Of a DNA stretch of 5,493 nucleotides, positions 4,228 through 5,493 are shown one piece after another; within the stretch, counting starts at the first letter, position 1, and each line of letters starts with the position of its first letter. Below the pieces are notes generated by a model that did not search any database, was not told the DNA's origin, and saw only the letters and a program-made list of their open reading frames with translations. This DNA is from Actinomycetes bacterium. Lineage in GTDB: Bacteria; Actinomycetota; Acidimicrobiia; Acidimicrobiales; Acidimicrobiaceae. The stretch spans positions 1-5,493 of the forward strand of contig JAJYFX010000158.1 in the NCBI GenBank assembly GCA_021785315.1. The letters run 5' to 3'. The position numbers and the translations under genes are program-made.

Positions 4228-5493
4228 TTATCTTATGACCACCTTGAAGCGCGTCGGCTCAGCGAGTTCCCGACGTCGGTAAAAGAAGTAACGGCCGCTG
4301 ATTATACAGATCAGTAGCCATCCGAAAAACCAGATAAACGTATAGAGGCTGCCGTTCGTTAGGTTCCCAATGTCATTTGCTGCAGTAGTTACGTTAAAGC
4401 TCAGACTTGTTGCAATGGCATTGCTGCCGATAGTCGGTGATATGAGACTGCCTCCAGAGCCGCTTCCGCCGCCTGAAAGGATACCACCTGGGCCAGAACC
4501 TGAGCCACCCGAGGAATTAACAATTGCATTGGGTCCGGCGCCATTAGAGCTGCCACCCGGAGGAACCAACCCAAGCGAGTTTTCAGGTGTCACCGGATTG
4601 GAGAACTGGGAATCTGGGCCAGTTCCAGCAGCATTTATCGCAGCCACCTTGAATGTGTACGCAGTACCGTTCGTTAGACCCACGATTGTGTCTGCGGTCG
4701 ACGGAGTGTCAAAAATTTGTGGAGTCTGCGGAGCATTTCCAACATATGGGGTGATCATGTATGCGGTTATGGGCGATCCGCCATCACTGGCTGGTGTATT
4801 CCACACTACTGTAGCACTTGAATTCCCGGGTGACGCTACAACGCTCGTCGGAGCTCCCGGAACTGTCGATGGTATGACTGGGTTGGATGGAAGTGATTCA
4901 AGGCCGACTCCCGCACCATTGATAGCCGCTACTTTGAAAGTGTAAGTGACTCCATTTGTAAGACCGGTGATGGTTTCAGCTGTGCTTGACGAATTGAATG
5001 TCTGTGGCGCCTGCGCCAAGTTGCCGATGAACGGCACAACTTCATATCCGGTGATAGAACTTCCGCCATTGTTCGAAGGCGCAGACCAGGATACCGACGC
5101 GCTTTGGTTACCAGGCGAGGCAGTCACATTTGTCGGTGCCAGATCGCTAGCAGGCGTACCTGCAGGCGCTGAAGGAGCCACACAGTTCATTGTTATGGTG
5201 ACGTTGGATAGCGATGGAGGGACCTGAAGAGCCAGGGGGGTAGAGGTACAACCCGTCAGACTTGTCGTTATCTCGTAGCTACCCGCAATGACATCCCATC
5301 CGAAGACACCGGATGAGTCCGTCACTTGTGGATTGGTTCGGTTTGCTGGCGACATGACCGCACTGCCGTTGGGTACGGCCGTGTAGCTTCCCTGTACGCC
5401 ATTCGGAGAGGTGAGAAGTGTGACAGTTACTCCTGCAAGGGGCACTCCACTTTGGTTGACCCCAATTCCTGAGGGATCGATATAGACTGTGAA
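4228..5493 (-). CDS. Fn3-domain cell-surface protein with C-terminal membrane anchor (partial, N-terminus missing)
   Basis: The frame is open through the right edge, so 421 C-terminal residues are visible, counted here from the edge; the GTG at 5443-5445 is internal and not the start. Residues 1-104 form a prealbumin-like/carboxypeptidase-regulatory-like beta domain, with VYIDPSG, GVPLAGVTVTLL and a VFGWDVIAGSYEI strand; Cys82 and Cys104 could form a disulfide. Two Fn3 domains follow at about 119-208 and 214-303, each with the conserved Trp (VSW/VVW) and a TYTFKVAAIN/AYTFKVAAIN strand ending in SNPV. A Gly/Ser/Pro linker spans about 306-361. One transmembrane helix (about 383-400) is followed by an Arg cluster and a short cytoplasmic tail. 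No LPXTG motif is present, so anchoring is by the helix, with the domains outside. The role is probably adhesive or structural; binding partners are unknown. The S26B-like gene lies downstream on the same strand. Confidence 0.85.
   Translation of the reverse strand, partial: FTVYIDPSGIGVNQSGVPLAGVTVTLLTSPNGVQGSYTAVPNGSAVMSPANRTNPQVTDSSGVFGWDVIAGSYEITTSLTGCTSTPLALQVPPSLSNVTITMNCVAPSAPAGTPASDLAPTNVTASPGNQSASVSWSAPSNNGGSSITGYEVVPFIGNLAQAPQTFNSSSTAETITGLTNGVTYTFKVAAINGAGVGLESLPSNPVIPSTVPGAPTSVVASPGNSSATVVWNTPASDGGSPITAYMITPYVGNAPQTPQIFDTPSTADTIVGLTNGTAYTFKVAAINAAGTGPDSQFSNPVTPENSLGLVPPGGSSNGAGPNAIVNSSGGSGSGPGGILSGGGSGSGGSLISPTIGSNAIATSLSFNVTTAANDIGNLTNGSLYTFIWFFGWLLICIISGRYFFYRRRELAEPTRFKVVIR
4585..5139 (-). 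repeat. Two near-duplicate Fn3 domain units
   Basis: The units at 4870-5139 and 4585-4854 encode Fn3 domains of about 90 residues each. They agree closely in ASPGN, SPITAY/SSITGY, GLTNG, YTFKVAAIN and SNPV, separated by about five residues. The high similarity suggests duplication within the gene, or repeated exchange between copies, rather than old divergence. Confidence 0.75.

Noticed and set aside
4370..4945. Long + strand open frame (191 codons) opposite the Fn3 protein
   Set aside because: It is antisense to clear Fn3 coding sequence. Its Pro/Glu-rich product mirrors the Gly/Ser linker codons, and it has no start signal.

Overview
The window looks like chromosomal DNA from a mid-GC bacterium, most likely an actinobacterium. 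The clues are a lipoprotein with a long Ser/Thr-rich linker after its lipobox, Gly/Ser-rich surface-protein linkers, and a fibronectin-III surface protein held by a plain transmembrane helix and an Arg tail. An acidophilic Acidimicrobiia-type host would fit, but that is inference from protein style only. All supported genes lie on the minus strand, and both outer genes run off the window.

Region by region, in + coordinates. (1) Positions 1-280 hold the N-terminus of an ABC-transporter substrate-binding lipoprotein of the NMT1/SsuA/TauA-like type. (2) Positions 281-1309 are about 1 kb without a supportable gene; the part nearest the lipoprotein gene carries three short inverted repeats that may be regulatory. 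(3) Positions 1310-2601 are a structurally complete IS3-family insertion sequence, probably of the IS407 group. It has 35-bp imperfect terminal inverted repeats, orfA, orfB with an intact DD(35)E triad, and a textbook -1 frameshift site. No target-site duplication is visible. (4) Positions 2689-4086 encode a membrane protein with a SipW/archaeal-type (S26B) signal peptidase domain. The catalytic Ser and Asp are recognisable, but Arg occupies the position of the catalytic His. A cytoplasmic tail of about 280 residues follows. (5) Positions 4228-5493 encode the C-terminal part of a surface protein: a prealbumin-like/carboxypeptidase-regulatory-like domain, two near-duplicate Fn3 domains, a Gly/Ser linker, one transmembrane helix and a basic tail.

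The Fn3 protein gene and the S26B gene are consecutive and co-oriented, 141 bp apart, and may form a small cell-surface module in which the peptidase-like protein acts on, or accompanies, exported surface proteins. The substituted catalytic base together with the long tail is the most unusual feature here and may point to a pseudo-peptidase or a chaperone/scaffold role. The insertion sequence separates this module from the transporter gene, and its missing target duplication suggests the two flanks were not originally adjacent.
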